Below are positions 21,671 through 33,110 of a DNA stretch of 64,000 nucleotides, piece after piece (the first letter of the stretch is position 1; every line of letters starts with the position of its first letter). The translations under genes and the position numbers were made by a program. Source of the stretch: Eupeodes corollae. Its lineage: Eukaryota; Arthropoda; Insecta; Diptera; Syrphidae. Under the pieces are notes generated by a model. It was given only the letters and a program-made list of their open reading frames with translations, did not search any database and was not told the origin of the DNA. The stretch spans positions 99,316,315-99,380,314 of the forward strand of contig NC_079147.1 in the NCBI RefSeq assembly GCF_945859685.1, read 5' to 3'.

Positions 21671-23091
21671 AAAAAAAAGAGGCTGGGATGCGACCCACAC
21701 TGATAACTTCCCATCCCGTCTGTCGATTTGTCTTGCTTAAAAGTTTGTCTATATGTACTCGTATCAATTTTTACCAAATTTGCGTACTATTTTTTGTAGA
21801 TTTTATTTTTTATGAAAAAACGGACTGTTGGATTTTTTTATATAAATGACTGAATATCGAAAATAATATTTTCTTTGAAATAAAATAAGTTTGAAGCCAA
21901 TATTTTTAAGTTTTAAAAAGATATTTGAGTCGAAAATCAATTTTTACCAACTTTTGTTAATTTTTTTTAGGTTTTTAATTTTTTGTACAAAAATTGTCAA
22001 TTAGTTTTTTGTCAAAATCTTACTGAATATTTACAACAATTTTTTTTTGAAAGAAAAAAGTAGTTTAAAGCCAATATCTACAATTTTTGAAAAGATATTT
22101 GAGTCGAAAATCAATTTTTACCAACTGTTATACATTTTTTTAGGTTTTTATATTTTGTAAAAAAAAAACTGTCAATTCGATTTTTCTCAAACTTTGTCCT
22201 AATAGGGAAAACAATATTTCTTATAAGTAAAAATTACTTAGAAGATTTATCTCAAATTTTTGAAAAAATATTTGAGTCGAAAATCATTTTTTACCAACTT
22301 TTGTTAATTTGTTTCGGTTTTTAATTTCTTGTACAAAAACTGTCAATTCGATTTTTTTCAAAATGTTACTGAATGTTGACAACAATATTTTTTGAAAGAT
22401 AAAAGTAAATTAAAGCTAATATCTCAAAGTTTCGAAAATATATTTGAGTCGAAAATCAACTTTTACCAACTTTTATTAATTTTTTTTAGGTTTTTATTTT
22501 TTGTAAAAAAACTGTCAATTCGATTTTTCTCAAAATTTTATCAGATGTCAAAAACATTATTCGCCGTTGCACAAAATTGTGTTGGAGATGAAATTATATT
22601 AAAGTCGTAAAATTTTAAAGGTGACACATTTTTTTTTTCAGTTTTGTTGATTTATAAAAAAACCGTTAAATGGATTTTTTTTTAAATGTATTCGTATTGT
22701 ATCACGTTACAATATATTATATAAAATTTAACTCAAGCCTCTAGCGTTTTTGGTTCATGAGATATTTAGGGTTAACCAACATTTTCACCATTTTTTTAAA
22801 CTGCTATTTAAAAAAAAACACCCACGCAATTTTCTTGAGAGCCCTTTCTGCATCTTCCTGCATTATCATCTGTATAACAAAATTTATTTGAATTCGACAT
22901 CTCTTCTGGTTTTTGAGCTATGGACGCCAAAAAAAAAACGCCGCGAACGTACGAACGTACGTACACACGCACGCACAGACATCTTTTTAAAAATCTTTTA
23001 TTTCGACTCTAAGGACCTTGAAACGTCGAGAAATGTCAAATTTTTTAATTTGACAAATCGGACCCATTACAATAACCTCCTATGGGAAGTT
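21671..23091 (-). repeat. Palindromic-end repeat family, copy B
   Basis: Reverse orientation. The end block AGAGGCTGGGATGCGACCCA with the following GATAACTTCCCATCCC is at the left. Four to five units of 170-180 bp follow, each with TTTTACCAACTT and GTCGAAAATCAATTTTTACC. The ACGT-rich block (GTACGTACACACGCACGCAC, about 22955) and the degraded palindrome CTCCTATGGGAAGTT (ending 23091) close it. Confidence 0.85.
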
Positions 23092-23177
23092 AAAAAATTA
23101 ATGTTCAATATTTTATAAACTATGCAAACTGAATGTTTTATAGGCATGAAACGTTGCCAGAAATGTGGTTATATCTT

Positions 23178-24800
23178 TTAAGACCATAAATATATCTTAT
23201 TGAAGGCAACTGTAAGTTTTCTTTTGCTCTCCGAATAACAGTTACAATGCATATCACAACCAAACACAACCATAGGAATAATCATAGTTTTGGCCAAAAT
23301 GATTCGAGTTCTTATATCAGTGAGGTATAGGGATTCCTGAAGAACACGAAGAACTCCTAAAATTGAATGTATATGATTTTCCCAAGTTAGGAACCTGGTG
23401 AATATCACTCGAATATTTTTTGGAGATTCTACAAAATCAATAGCAGTGTTATTACGAAATAAGACAGGGAAACTATATTTTAATAGATCTGTGTACTTAC
23501 TTTGTGCACTAAAATTCGTAAAAAGACATATTTCAAAGAGTGGAGGTAAAATTTTCCCACAAAAAGACAAAACTACAAAAAATTAGCGAACGGGAAAACA
23601 ACAAATTTGTCCAACAATTTGATTCTCAAAAAAATATAAATTTTGATACATCATCGTTTCATTTCGTGTTTAGAATTTGTTTATTTTTTGTAAATGGATA
23701 AAGTAAGACAACATGAACTTCAAGCAACATCATGCATTTTTTTTATGAAAAAACTTGATTAAATTAAAACTTGAAAATTGTAATCTTGTTGCTGTTCTTT
23801 GGGAAAAGAATTTTTAATTTTATAAGCGATAGGAAAAACGAGCAATTTATTTAATTTATTTGAAGTTCTATCAAATTTGACACTTTTCCCAAATCAACCC
23901 AAGGAAATTTCTTGGGCTAAAATTCGTAGGTTGGGGAAATATTTTACTCTCTCTTTTACGAAAAACTACGAAATTTTTGAGTACTCGAACAGAATTTATT
24001 TAAAATTCGTAATTTTTCGTGAATTTAGACTGTTTTAGGAAAGTACGCGACCGGACCTAATAACTTTAAGCCTTTAGTCCTTGTGGGACTTAAAAACAGC
24101 CCATTTAGTTGGGATCAAATAAAGATGATTAGAAGATCAGGATTAATATTGTGGACACAGTTTCCAATAAGGCCTAGACTACTCAAACCTAATTGGACAT
24201 CATCAGCGTATGTATGTATGAATAATTGTTAAGCATGAATGCGAATTCATTTACGTAAAGTAAGAATAGTAATTCGTCCCAAAATCAATCCAACAGCTTT
24301 TCAAAATTGACAAAAAAGACGAGAGTTCAATGGCAATACATACAGCCTGCTTTTGTTCACTTAAATATGGTTGTATCAAATTTGCTGCAGAACTTGAGAA
24401 GTTAAATTGTTGCGAATGATAATTGGGCGGTTAATTGTGTAGAAGGCTTACCTAATCGTTATCAACTTAAATCTTATGTCACATTCATTAGAGCTTTACT
24501 AAAGCTATGTTGTAAACGTAAAACCAGATTGAAGAGGTGTGAGCATATTTACACATTTGCTTTTGCATAATTCTTTCAAAAACCTTAGAAAGAAAAGGCA
24601 GTATGGATATTGGACGAAAATTCTTACCAATCGAATTTTTTGGAACTTGAATAATTTTGGCTTACTTCCATATTTTTTGAAAAAACGCCAATTGTAAGTA
24701 CATAGAATAAAACAACCATAGAATATAATATTGCATTAAGAAAATGCTCAGTAGTGCCATTTTCGTATAATTTATTAAGATTGAAAGATGGTATTGTTAA
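23178..24800 (-). pseudogene. Decayed LINE reverse transcriptase, split by AT-rich DNA
   Basis: Minus-strand coding traces: FRPISILPFLSKVFERI-like sequence at about 24560-24640, YADDVQ box at about 24195-24215, and a thumb-like part at 23178-23570 (VESPKNIRVIFTRFLTWENH). Between the YADD part and the thumb part, about 23600-24050 is AT-rich non-coding sequence, possibly a later insertion; its ends share CTAAATTC/CGTAATTTTTCG-like words but I could not define borders. Many stops. Related to the fragment at 37060-38840. Confidence 0.65.
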
Positions 24801-26324
24801 TTTTAAACGACTATAGCATCAAACAATGCCTTAGACTTAAGCATTCTGACATTTACAATTCTCCTTTATCAATTTGCTTTGTTCTTACTTACTGTAACTT
24901 TTTAGACGTCTTCAGATGCACAATTTAAAATGATGTTATAAGATATAAAACATTTATTTTGTAAATTCCTAACTCGTTAAATACTAAACCCCTTAAAACG
25001 ACTAATTTAGAATTTTGTGTCATTGTGTTAAGATTGTTCCTATACATCGACTTAAAATGTTTCTATCTATAAAAGTGGAAATCTTATCCACAGATTTAAG
25101 TGTCACTTATTTTTATATTTTAACTACTGTAACTATATAAGAAGTAATTTTCTTTAAAATTCAATTAATCTACTTTGTATGTGTCCTTTATAATTATGTA
25201 TAGTCTCATACATACAACTACTATATTTCGAATCCTAATTACCAATTATTTTCCTAACACAAGCTCATCAACTATGATCAAAATCCTATATCTGTCAGCT
25301 AGCAAGGATGATAGGTAATTTTGTTTTGTGTATTCCTAGAATCCTTAACAATACCTAATACAGAAGAATCCTTCATTGTTATGACAGCAACGCTCATTAA
25401 AGAAATCTTTTTTAAATTGCTTCTCTTACAATATCTACCATTTCAAAATGGGAATATTGCAGTGAAGACATAATTACAATTTTAAATAGCTCTTGCAGCT
25501 TGCATCCTGTATAGTGTTGCTATTTTAAGTTTTGTGTGTGTAATAATGATGAATGACGACTGCAATGAAGCTTTTTAAAACAAAAATAATGTCCTTCCTT
25601 CCGACATACCGATTCTGTACATATCGTCGTTACTTGTAACTCGTGTAGCCCATGGAAAAAGCATGAATACAAATGTTATAACAAAAATGTATACATTTGT
25701 CTGTTATATTCTCTTATACTGTTAAAATGTCCTTTGAGAGCCTAAAGCTTTTTTGGAGAAATTAAGAGTTAAAAGTTTGTATGTTTTGAACTCTTAAGAG
25801 AGAATTTGGGTTTATTCAATATTTTCCCAGCAACATTTAAATTTGTGTGTTTTTATTTGCAATAAATGGGTACATTGATAAGAAAGAAAGTTCGACAGCA
25901 AAATGTTTACCAGTTGCTAAAAAGGATAACAGGCCAACAGAGAAATGGTCAGACCATTTTTTAAAGTTTCAAAAGTTTGGACTTTTGACTTTATTTGCGT
26001 CTTTTATTTAAAGTTTCAAAAATTTGGACTTTTCACTTTATTTTCGTCTTTTAAAATTACCACAGTTATTTTGTATTTTTACTTAATTAATTTATCATGC
26101 AAGGAATCCGTTTCAATTCAATGAATATGCCTACCAAATTTGAAGTTATTTTGATTTTATTAACTTCCCAAATAAATTCAAAGGATTTTTAATCGATCTT
26201 GTATAGAATTTTGCAATTTAGTGAATTTTTTGGCCTGACATATATTTAATCAAAAAATAAAAACCTCTAATAAATATCATAACTTTCAAAAAATTAAAAA
26301 AAAAAAATTAAAATATAGGGTTAT
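24801..26324. other. AT-rich intergenic DNA, no gene seen
   Basis: No frames with recognisable motifs and no terminal repeats noticed. A direct near-repeat AAGTTTCAAAA(G/A)TTTGGACTTT occurs at about 25963 and 26013. Confidence 0.4.
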
Positions 26325-28560
26325 CCATTTTGTTGTTTCAAAATTAAACGTTAATAAAACACATATAAAATATTTTCTTTCAAGATATTTTTATTTTTAT
26401 AAAATTTGAACGTTGACATTATGTTTGGAACACTACATCATTCAAATGACCGAAACTCGAATTTTTTCAAGCATTGATTATTTTGAGGTAATTTTCGACC
26501 ACTTTAATTTTTTTTATTTATTTATTTATTTATCATTAATAAGAGATTATAATAACTCTTAAAGACTATCAAAATACAAAATTTGTCTTAACATAAATTT
26601 TAGTCAATTAACCAGAAAGAATAAGCTAATAAGCATATTTTTAAGTGCATCCCTACTCAAATGAAAATTAAAACCAATAGATATTTGGTTAATTTCTCTG
26701 ACACAGCGAGATATTGGCTCGTTAACAGCATAATTTACTCTATGAAATACCTCATGGAATAAATAACGATTTTTAAGCGATCGAGTTGGAGCACTTAAAT
26801 TTTTAAGAGACAATATAAACGGACAGTCAATATGATAGGATAAAATATTTAATGAACATTATAGAATATATTTTGCGGCAAATTTCTAAGGTCTGAATGC
26901 CAAGAAGTTGACGTCGAGTATTATAAGGTGGCATAACATCAGCGTTCCATCTAAGTTTATAAATAACTATTCTTGTAAATTTTTTATGAATTGTTTCAAT
27001 TCCAACAGAATGAGTTTTGTAAAACGGATTCCATACCACACAGCAGTACTCCAGAACTGATCTAACATGAGCAATTTAAAGCGTTTTTTAGGTATAGGGA
27101 TCAGTTAGACATTTAGAGTTGCGGAAAACAAATCCAAGCATAGAATTGGCCTTGTTAACTATGAATTCTAAATGATTACTGAAGTTGAATTCAGAGTCAA
27201 AAATGACTCCCAGATCTTTTTTGGTTGAGACTCTATCGAGAACTTTGTCCTCAATATGATAATCATATACAAAAGGAGATGAGCGGCGGGAAAATGAAAA
27301 ATATTGACATTTAGAGATGTTGAGGTTTAATTTGTTGATTTTACACCAAGTTGATAAGCTTTGAAGATCTTCTTGAAGAAGCACACAGTCTACCGCATCC
27401 TTAAAGCATCTCAGAAATTTGAGATCATCGGCAAACATCAAGGAAAAGGAATTTAAGAGAAAATCAGGAAGATCATTTATGAATATAAGAAACAAAAGTG
27501 GTCCAAGACGGCTACCTTGGGGAACACCCGAGGAAACATCTATTAGACTTGAGACGATCGAATCAATACGGAATTATTGAATGCGTCCTGTAAGATATGA
27601 ACGCAACCAATTTAACAAGTTAGAATGTATACCTAGTTTTTCCAGTTTATGAATCAAAATTTTATGAACTCAAATGCTTTAGCAAAATCCGTATATATGA
27701 CGTCGACTTGGAATCCTTTTTTTAGATTATTAAAAGCCAAATATTCGAGGCATGGAAGGCGCACAATTCTTTAAAATAATGGGAGGAATCTCTTCTGGAC
27801 CAGCTTTCTTATCGTCATTCATGCTCGATAAAACTTTCTCAACCTCAGTTATGTTAAAACTTAACTGACCAATGTTAACCGTATTATTAGATGGTGCCAA
27901 AGAGAAAGCATTATTGTTATTTGAAACTAAATAATTAGATTTGAAAAATTTTGCTAAATCATTGCAAATGTTAGGTTAGACATATATTGGGCGGTATCTC
28001 AGCCATAACTTGACAAATGTTGGTTTTAAAAGTTTTATCTGCAAAAACGGCCAGGAAATGCCTCTTGTAATAAAGCCACATTCGCTCGAGTTGTGTCTAT
28101 GTGGCATGTGGGGCGCACCGTCTTGTTGAAACCACATATTTTCCAAGTCGTATTCTTCAATAGCATCAGAAAAAAAAGTAGGCTATCATACGACCATAAC
28201 GCTCCGACGGTGGCATTCGTTCCATCGTCTTTTTCAAAGAAGTAACATCAAATTACACCTCCGGATCAAAGAGAGAATTTAAAACACTCCCAATTCCTGG
28301 GAACGACAAGGAATCGTCATAATCGGGTCTTTGGCAACACTTTCACGAAATTTTCAGTAGTACAAGAGGCACAGAGCTTACAATATCTATTACTAATCCA
28401 GTCTCTTCAAATTTTTTTACAATTTTGGCAATTGCTTGCGTAGTAGCAGATATATGGCTGTGGCAGAATCACCATTTTTATAGTAGGTTTTAACAATTTT
28501 TATGCGTTGTGCGTTGGTTTAACAACTTAGTTTGACAGATGTCGAATTTCAGCTCTATTC
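26325..28560 (-). pseudogene. Tc1/mariner-type element remnant interrupted by a LINE
   Basis: The parts at 26325-26508 and 27973-28560 align in order with the copy at 42530-43620 (shared lines ACACATATAAAATATTTTC, GTATCTCAGCCATAACTTGAC and the transposase words). Transposase traces on the minus strand include a FFEKDDG-like block at about 28235-28255 and an ISATTQAIAKIV-like start at about 28420-28450. An internal deletion near 28270-28310 removes most of the DNA-binding and first catalytic region. The intervening DNA is the LINE below. Confidence 0.65.
26509..27972 (-). pseudogene. LINE reverse transcriptase, 5'-truncated, nested insertion
   Basis: Inserted in the element above, with an AAATAAATAAAT tail on the minus strand (26513-26535). 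The frame at 27495-27088 has LGPLLF (just upstream), FINDLPDFL, MFADDLKFLR and KKDLGVIFDSEF. The frames at 27039-26827 (C-terminal WNPFYKTH, RRQLLGIQTLE) and 26813-26604 complete the C-terminus. It is broken by several shifts and truncated before the fingers domain. CR1/Jockey-like by motif style; exact clade unsure. Confidence 0.75.
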
Positions 28561-28699
28561 TTTTGAAATCGCTTAATGGATCCCATGTATGTGCATCATC
28601 GTTAACGTCATTTTCAAATTTTTGCTTTTATTGGCTTTGAGTAGATCCATTGCACCCCAACTTACGAGGATATACTATCTCTAGCTCTGTTGGAGTTCA

Positions 28700-29265
28700 A
28701 GATCCAAATATTTAAACAATCACGATGTGTGATCCAATCAATCCTGATGGAAATTATGCTCAGCAACTGTTTCACTTATCCTTTTTGGTGGGTAACAGTC
28801 TTGCTTAGATTTATACACGTAGGTAAAGCATGAATGGATATCTTTGATGGCCCGATGTATCACTTTGCCTTGACTTGCAGTTAAATTGTCTTCGATGAAT
28901 ATCCTTGAAGCGTTTTCAGCTGTGTATTTCTTCGTTTTAAGAGTTTTACGGCCAATCAGACTGCTTTTCGGAATGTGGTAATCTTGCTTGGAGTTGGGGT
29001 CACAACCTGCATCACTTCTGCTAAATCAATATTTCCCGCCGTTCTTTGACTCTTCATCTCTTCATCTTCATGACTCTTCATCACTTTCACCATAGACACA
29101 CTCTTTCGAAGTTACGCTGTTTTCGACATTTTGTTCGGTCTTTTGATTCCCCAAATTCTTTGCTTGGACAATGTTTAGACCTTCCGGGAAGTATGCGAGC
29201 AGGTAATATTATTTCTTCCCAAAGTCACTCCTCATTCTTAGAAAAGAAACGATTCCGTTCTATTG
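28700..29265 (-). pseudogene. Decayed transposon-encoded protein, family not named
   Basis: Minus-strand frames (28959-28738 and about 29230-29110) give a short run with the words GRSKHCPSKEFGESKDRTKC, then KKYTAENASRIFIEDNLTAS, DIHSCFTYVYKSKQDCYPPK and, after a stop, LDHTS. This layout recalls a protein found in many insect genomes in repetitive context (a GRP-S-F-E-R-KRRK start and a CYP...LQ-LLDHT block), but I cannot assign its family with certainty. Several stops; non-functional. Confidence 0.45.
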
Positions 29266-29284
29266 CGGAGTCAAGATCTTTGTT

Positions 29285-30816
29285 AACTTCCCATAGGAAG
29301 TTATTGTAATGGGTCCGATTTGTCAAATTGAAAATTTTGACATTTCTCGACGTTTCAAGTTCCCTAGAGTCGAAATAAAAGATTTTTAGAAAGATGTCTG
29401 TGCGTGCGTGTGTACGTCCGTACGTCCGTACGTTAGCGACGTTTTTTTCGTCGTCCATAGCTCACGAACCAGAAGAGATATCGACTTCAAATAAATTTTG
29501 TTATACAGATAATAAGGCAGAAAGATGCAGAAAGGGCTCTCAATAAAATTGTGTGGGTGGTTTTTTTACCATAGCAGTTTAAAAAAAAGGTGAATATTTT
29601 AGTTAACCCTAAATATCTTACGAACCAAAAACGCTAGAGACTTGAATTAAATTTTATATAATAAACTGTAACGTGATCTCAAAGAAGTATATTTTTTTGA
29701 AAAAAATCTATCTAACGGTTTTTTTTTCTAAATCAAAAAAACTGAAAAAAAAAAATTGTCATCCCCTAAATTTAACGACTAACATATGATTTCATCTCCG
29801 AAATAATTTTGAGCAACGGAGAATAATGTTTTTGAGATCTGATAAAATTTTGAGAAAAATCGAATTGACAGTTTTTTTTATAAAAAATAAAAATCTAAAA
29901 AAATATTACTCAAAGTTCGTAAAAATTAAATATCGATTCAAATATCTTTTCAAAAACATGAAATTTAGGCTTCAATCTTATTTTATCTTATAAGAAATAT
30001 TGTTTTCAACATTCAGTAAAATTTTTAACAAAATCGAATTGACATTTATTTTAGAAAAAATTGAAAAACCGAACAAAAATTAACAAAAGTTGGTAAAAAT
30101 TGAATATGGATTCAAATATCTTTTCAAAAACTTGAAAGTTAGACTTCAAACTTATTTTATCTTATAAGAAATATTGTTTTAAGCATTCTGAAAGATGTTG
30201 AGAAAAATCGAATTGACAGTTTTTTTTACAAAAAATAAAAACCTTAAAAAAAAATTATAAAAGTTGATAAAAATTGATTTTCGACTCAAATATCTTTTCA
30301 AAAATTGTAGATATTGGCTTTTAACTACTTTTACCTTTCAAAAATTATTGTTGTTAACATTTAGTAAAATTTTGAAAAAAATCGAATTGATAGTTTTTGT
30401 ACAAAAAATTAAATACCTAAAAAAAATTTAACAAAAGTTGATAAAAATTGATTTTCGACTCAAATATCTTTTCAAAACTATAAAATATTGGATTCAAACT
30501 AATTTTATCTTATAGAAAATATTGTTTTCAACATTCGATAGAATTTTGAAGAAAATCGAATTGACGGTTTTTTTTACAAAAAATAAAACTCTAAAAAAAA
30601 ACAATACTAAAACTTGGTAAAAATTTACTTTCGACTCAAATAGCTTTTCAAAAAGTAAAAATATTGGCTTCAAACTTATTTTATTTCACAGAAAACATTG
30701 TTTTCGATATTCAGTGATTTTTATATATAAAAATCCAACAGTATAGACAAACTTTTAAGCAAGACAAATCGACAGACGGGATGGGAAGTTATCAGTGTGG
30801 GTCGCATCCCAGCCTC
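29285..30816 (+). repeat. Palindromic-end repeat family, copy C (most complete)
   Basis: Starts with AACTTCCCATAGGAAGTT (29285-29302). It then has TATTGTAATGGGTCCGATTT, an ACGT-rich block (about 29400-29440), a GCAGAAAGGGCTCTCA line, and five AT-rich units. The unit marker (A)AGTTxGTAAAAATT occurs at about 29911, 30083, 30262, 30434 and 30609, giving a 172-179 bp spacing. It ends with the block GGGATGGGAAGTTATCAGTG and TGGGTCGCATCCCAGCCTCT (to 30816). Confidence 0.88.
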
Positions 30817-31269
30817 TATTTTATAAATTGGTTTCTACGCCTTGATAATTACGATGAGTTCTTTTTTTTTAATTATGGGTACACTTTGTTATATCCATTA
30901 GTTTTTTATCTGCATCTTCCAGTTTTTTGGAAAAGAGCCTTTATGAGCTCACTCCTCTTACCAACTCATGGAAATGTTTTCTGGTCATAGACACAGTAGA
31001 ATTAGAGTAATCTGAAATAATTTAAAAACTTTGTAGAAAGGTTCCTTTTTGAGGATTTTTTTCAAAGACTCTTTTTTCCGGAGGCAAACTCTTGACATGT
31101 AAGATTGTTCTACATTCCCTACAGTTTAATAAAAAATATATACATTAGACCATAATGTGGCGTGTAGCTTATATTTAAAAAACCCTATAACGTTTAAAAG
31201 AAACAAAGAATAAAGTGCTAATTTTTCAAGAATGTAATGAAAAAATTATGCTGCATATACAATTAAATG
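30817..31269. other. AT-rich, no gene seen
   Basis: Contains only short frames without motifs. Confidence 0.4.
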
Positions 31270-32120
31270 TTTGTATTGTAATCGATTAGTCCGATTCGTC
31301 GCAGGTATTCGACAGACTTTTGAAAGATAGTGCCTCTGGTGTTGACGTGGAAGCTCTGCACTATTCATTCAAAAACGATGTTAAAAAATCGGATGACAGG
31401 GCATTACGTTGTCTACAGCCTTTTTGAAATCGAAAGGTTTTGTTAAAATGTTTCCAACCTTTATGGACCAGCGTGAATTCTCCATGGTAGTCCTGCAAAA
31501 CGGGCAAGTTAGGCAGGCATGCCAAAAACAGACATAGCTCTAAACAGCTCGTCCCTGTAGTTGCTGTCATATGCGATATGATGTTCTTGGGTTTTATCCA
31601 GAATCAGAGAAGTTTTTGTAAGCGATTTTAAGTACACTGATGCCTCTTTAATTGGTGGAGTTTAGATGGTCTTACACATAAGTTGGTGCATACTCCTAAC
31701 GAAATTATAACTCTACCTACTTTGAAGACCACGGCATTCAAGTCATCTGCTCCAGCGGCTTTGTTATGGCAATCTTCAGTTCATCTTAGTCGGGATGGCG
31801 GGATTGTTGGCTTTCTTCGTCGATATTGAATTGATCATCCTGTCTGACAGTGGAGTTTAGTTCGTCTTCGTCGTCATACAGTCTGCAGAAGTCGTCCTTC
31901 AATTGACTGTGGTTCCAATATGATATTTCCACTTCCATCTTTGCACCCTTCGGTTCGAAGTTTATGCTTATCTGAATTTCTTTGAAACTACTCATAAAAC
32001 TTTAGAAATTAATTTCTGCTATTGAACTTCTCAAAATCTTTGACCGCACTCTTTTCATCCTCTCGCCTTTTCCTTCTGAGAAGTCGGTGACTCTCTCTCC
32101 TCTTCTCAATCAAAATCTAT
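31270..32120 (-). pseudogene. RTE-type LINE fragment, heavily decayed
   Basis: Minus-strand homology to the RTE copies at 45964-49045 and 50820-52679 is seen in order: the segment around the CTATTCATTCAAAAACGATG line, the LHKGW-like block (about 31450-31475), the first-Asp region near 31560-31610, and the acidic linker DDEDELNS (about 31850). Many stops and shifts. Confidence 0.65.
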
Positions 32121-32219
32121 AGGGTTTTTAAATTGGCGCGGGTAGATTTTGGCGCCCATTGGTGGTCATTTTGTTTTGGTAACACCTGTCAAATCTTTTT
32201 TTTATTATTCAGTTGTTTA

Positions 32220-33110
32220 TGCCAAATCATAATGTCAAGTTACACGATTGAACAGCACGTTCAAATGATAAAACTTTATTAACAAAATAAGTGTTTGTTA
32301 ACGCAAATATTGCGCGCATCGCGCCCAGAGTAGACGTGGTGGCCAAATTTGAGACGACACGTTCAGTAAACAATCAGCCAACACCCATACGTTCAAGGAA
32401 CGCAGGATCGGCCGAGAACATCGCCACGGTCAGTGAAAATATACAGAAGAACAAGAGGCAGTATATTCCTCGCCGTGCACGAGACCTCGGCCTTTCGCAA
32501 ACTTCAGCTTGGCGAATTTTGAGTCGGTACTTGAGCCTACACCTGTTTAAGATTAAACTGACAAAGGAGCTCAAAGTTCATGACCATAGACAACGCCGTT
32601 TGTTGTCTGACTGGGCTTCAAATCGTTTGGAAGAGTACCCTAATTTTGGCCGAAAAATCATTTTAGTGACGGGTGCATTTTTGGATGAATGGCTATGTTA
32701 AGAAACAAAATTGCCATATATGGGGCGACACCAACACAGGTGATAATGCATCTTAGAAAAATGTCCGTTTGGTGTGGATTTTGTCCGTACACGACGTTAG
32801 TGTGGCAGTCACCGTCAACAGCGAGCGCAACATAACGATGATAAATAATTTATTGTGCCCCAATTAAACCATATGGACCTAGCCGACATGTGGTTTCACA
32901 CAGCAAAGGCCACAAAATCTACACACAGCATCTATCCGCTGTTATTGAAAACCCCTATAGCTGAAGCTGATATCGCAACTGGTTATTCAGATATGGACGA
33001 TGAAAAGTGGTATTCTGAACTCACGGACGTACTGAAAATCAACGTACGAACGGACATACACACAAATTTACCTAGAGGACTATTCGTTATGTGATAAATA
33101 AAAGTTTACT
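32220..33110 (+). pseudogene. Tc1/mariner-type transposase, internally deleted
   Basis: The frame at 32291-32701 carries the HTH region (SRNAGSAENIATVSENIQKN, then PRRARDLGLSQTSAWRILSR) and FGRKII before the expected first catalytic Asp. 32702-32850 continues in shifted frames (INNLLWPQ-like). The frame at 32855-33094 starts NHMDLADMWF and jumps straight to HTAKATK, so the few residues bearing the second catalytic Asp (the QQDGA part) are missing. The last third is replaced by unrelated sequence. Inactive. Confidence 0.75.

Noticed and set aside
23600..24050. A MITE splitting the LINE at 23178-24800
   Set aside because: End words are only loosely inverted and no target duplication is visible; left as unclassified AT-rich DNA.
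29225..29458. 77-codon ORFs inside repeat copies (also 22750-23118, 40198-40443, 55797-55988)
   Set aside because: Similar peptides such as IFLKIFYFDS recur because the repeat block is conserved in DNA; the frames are short and not consistently open in both directions, so I treat them as non-coding.
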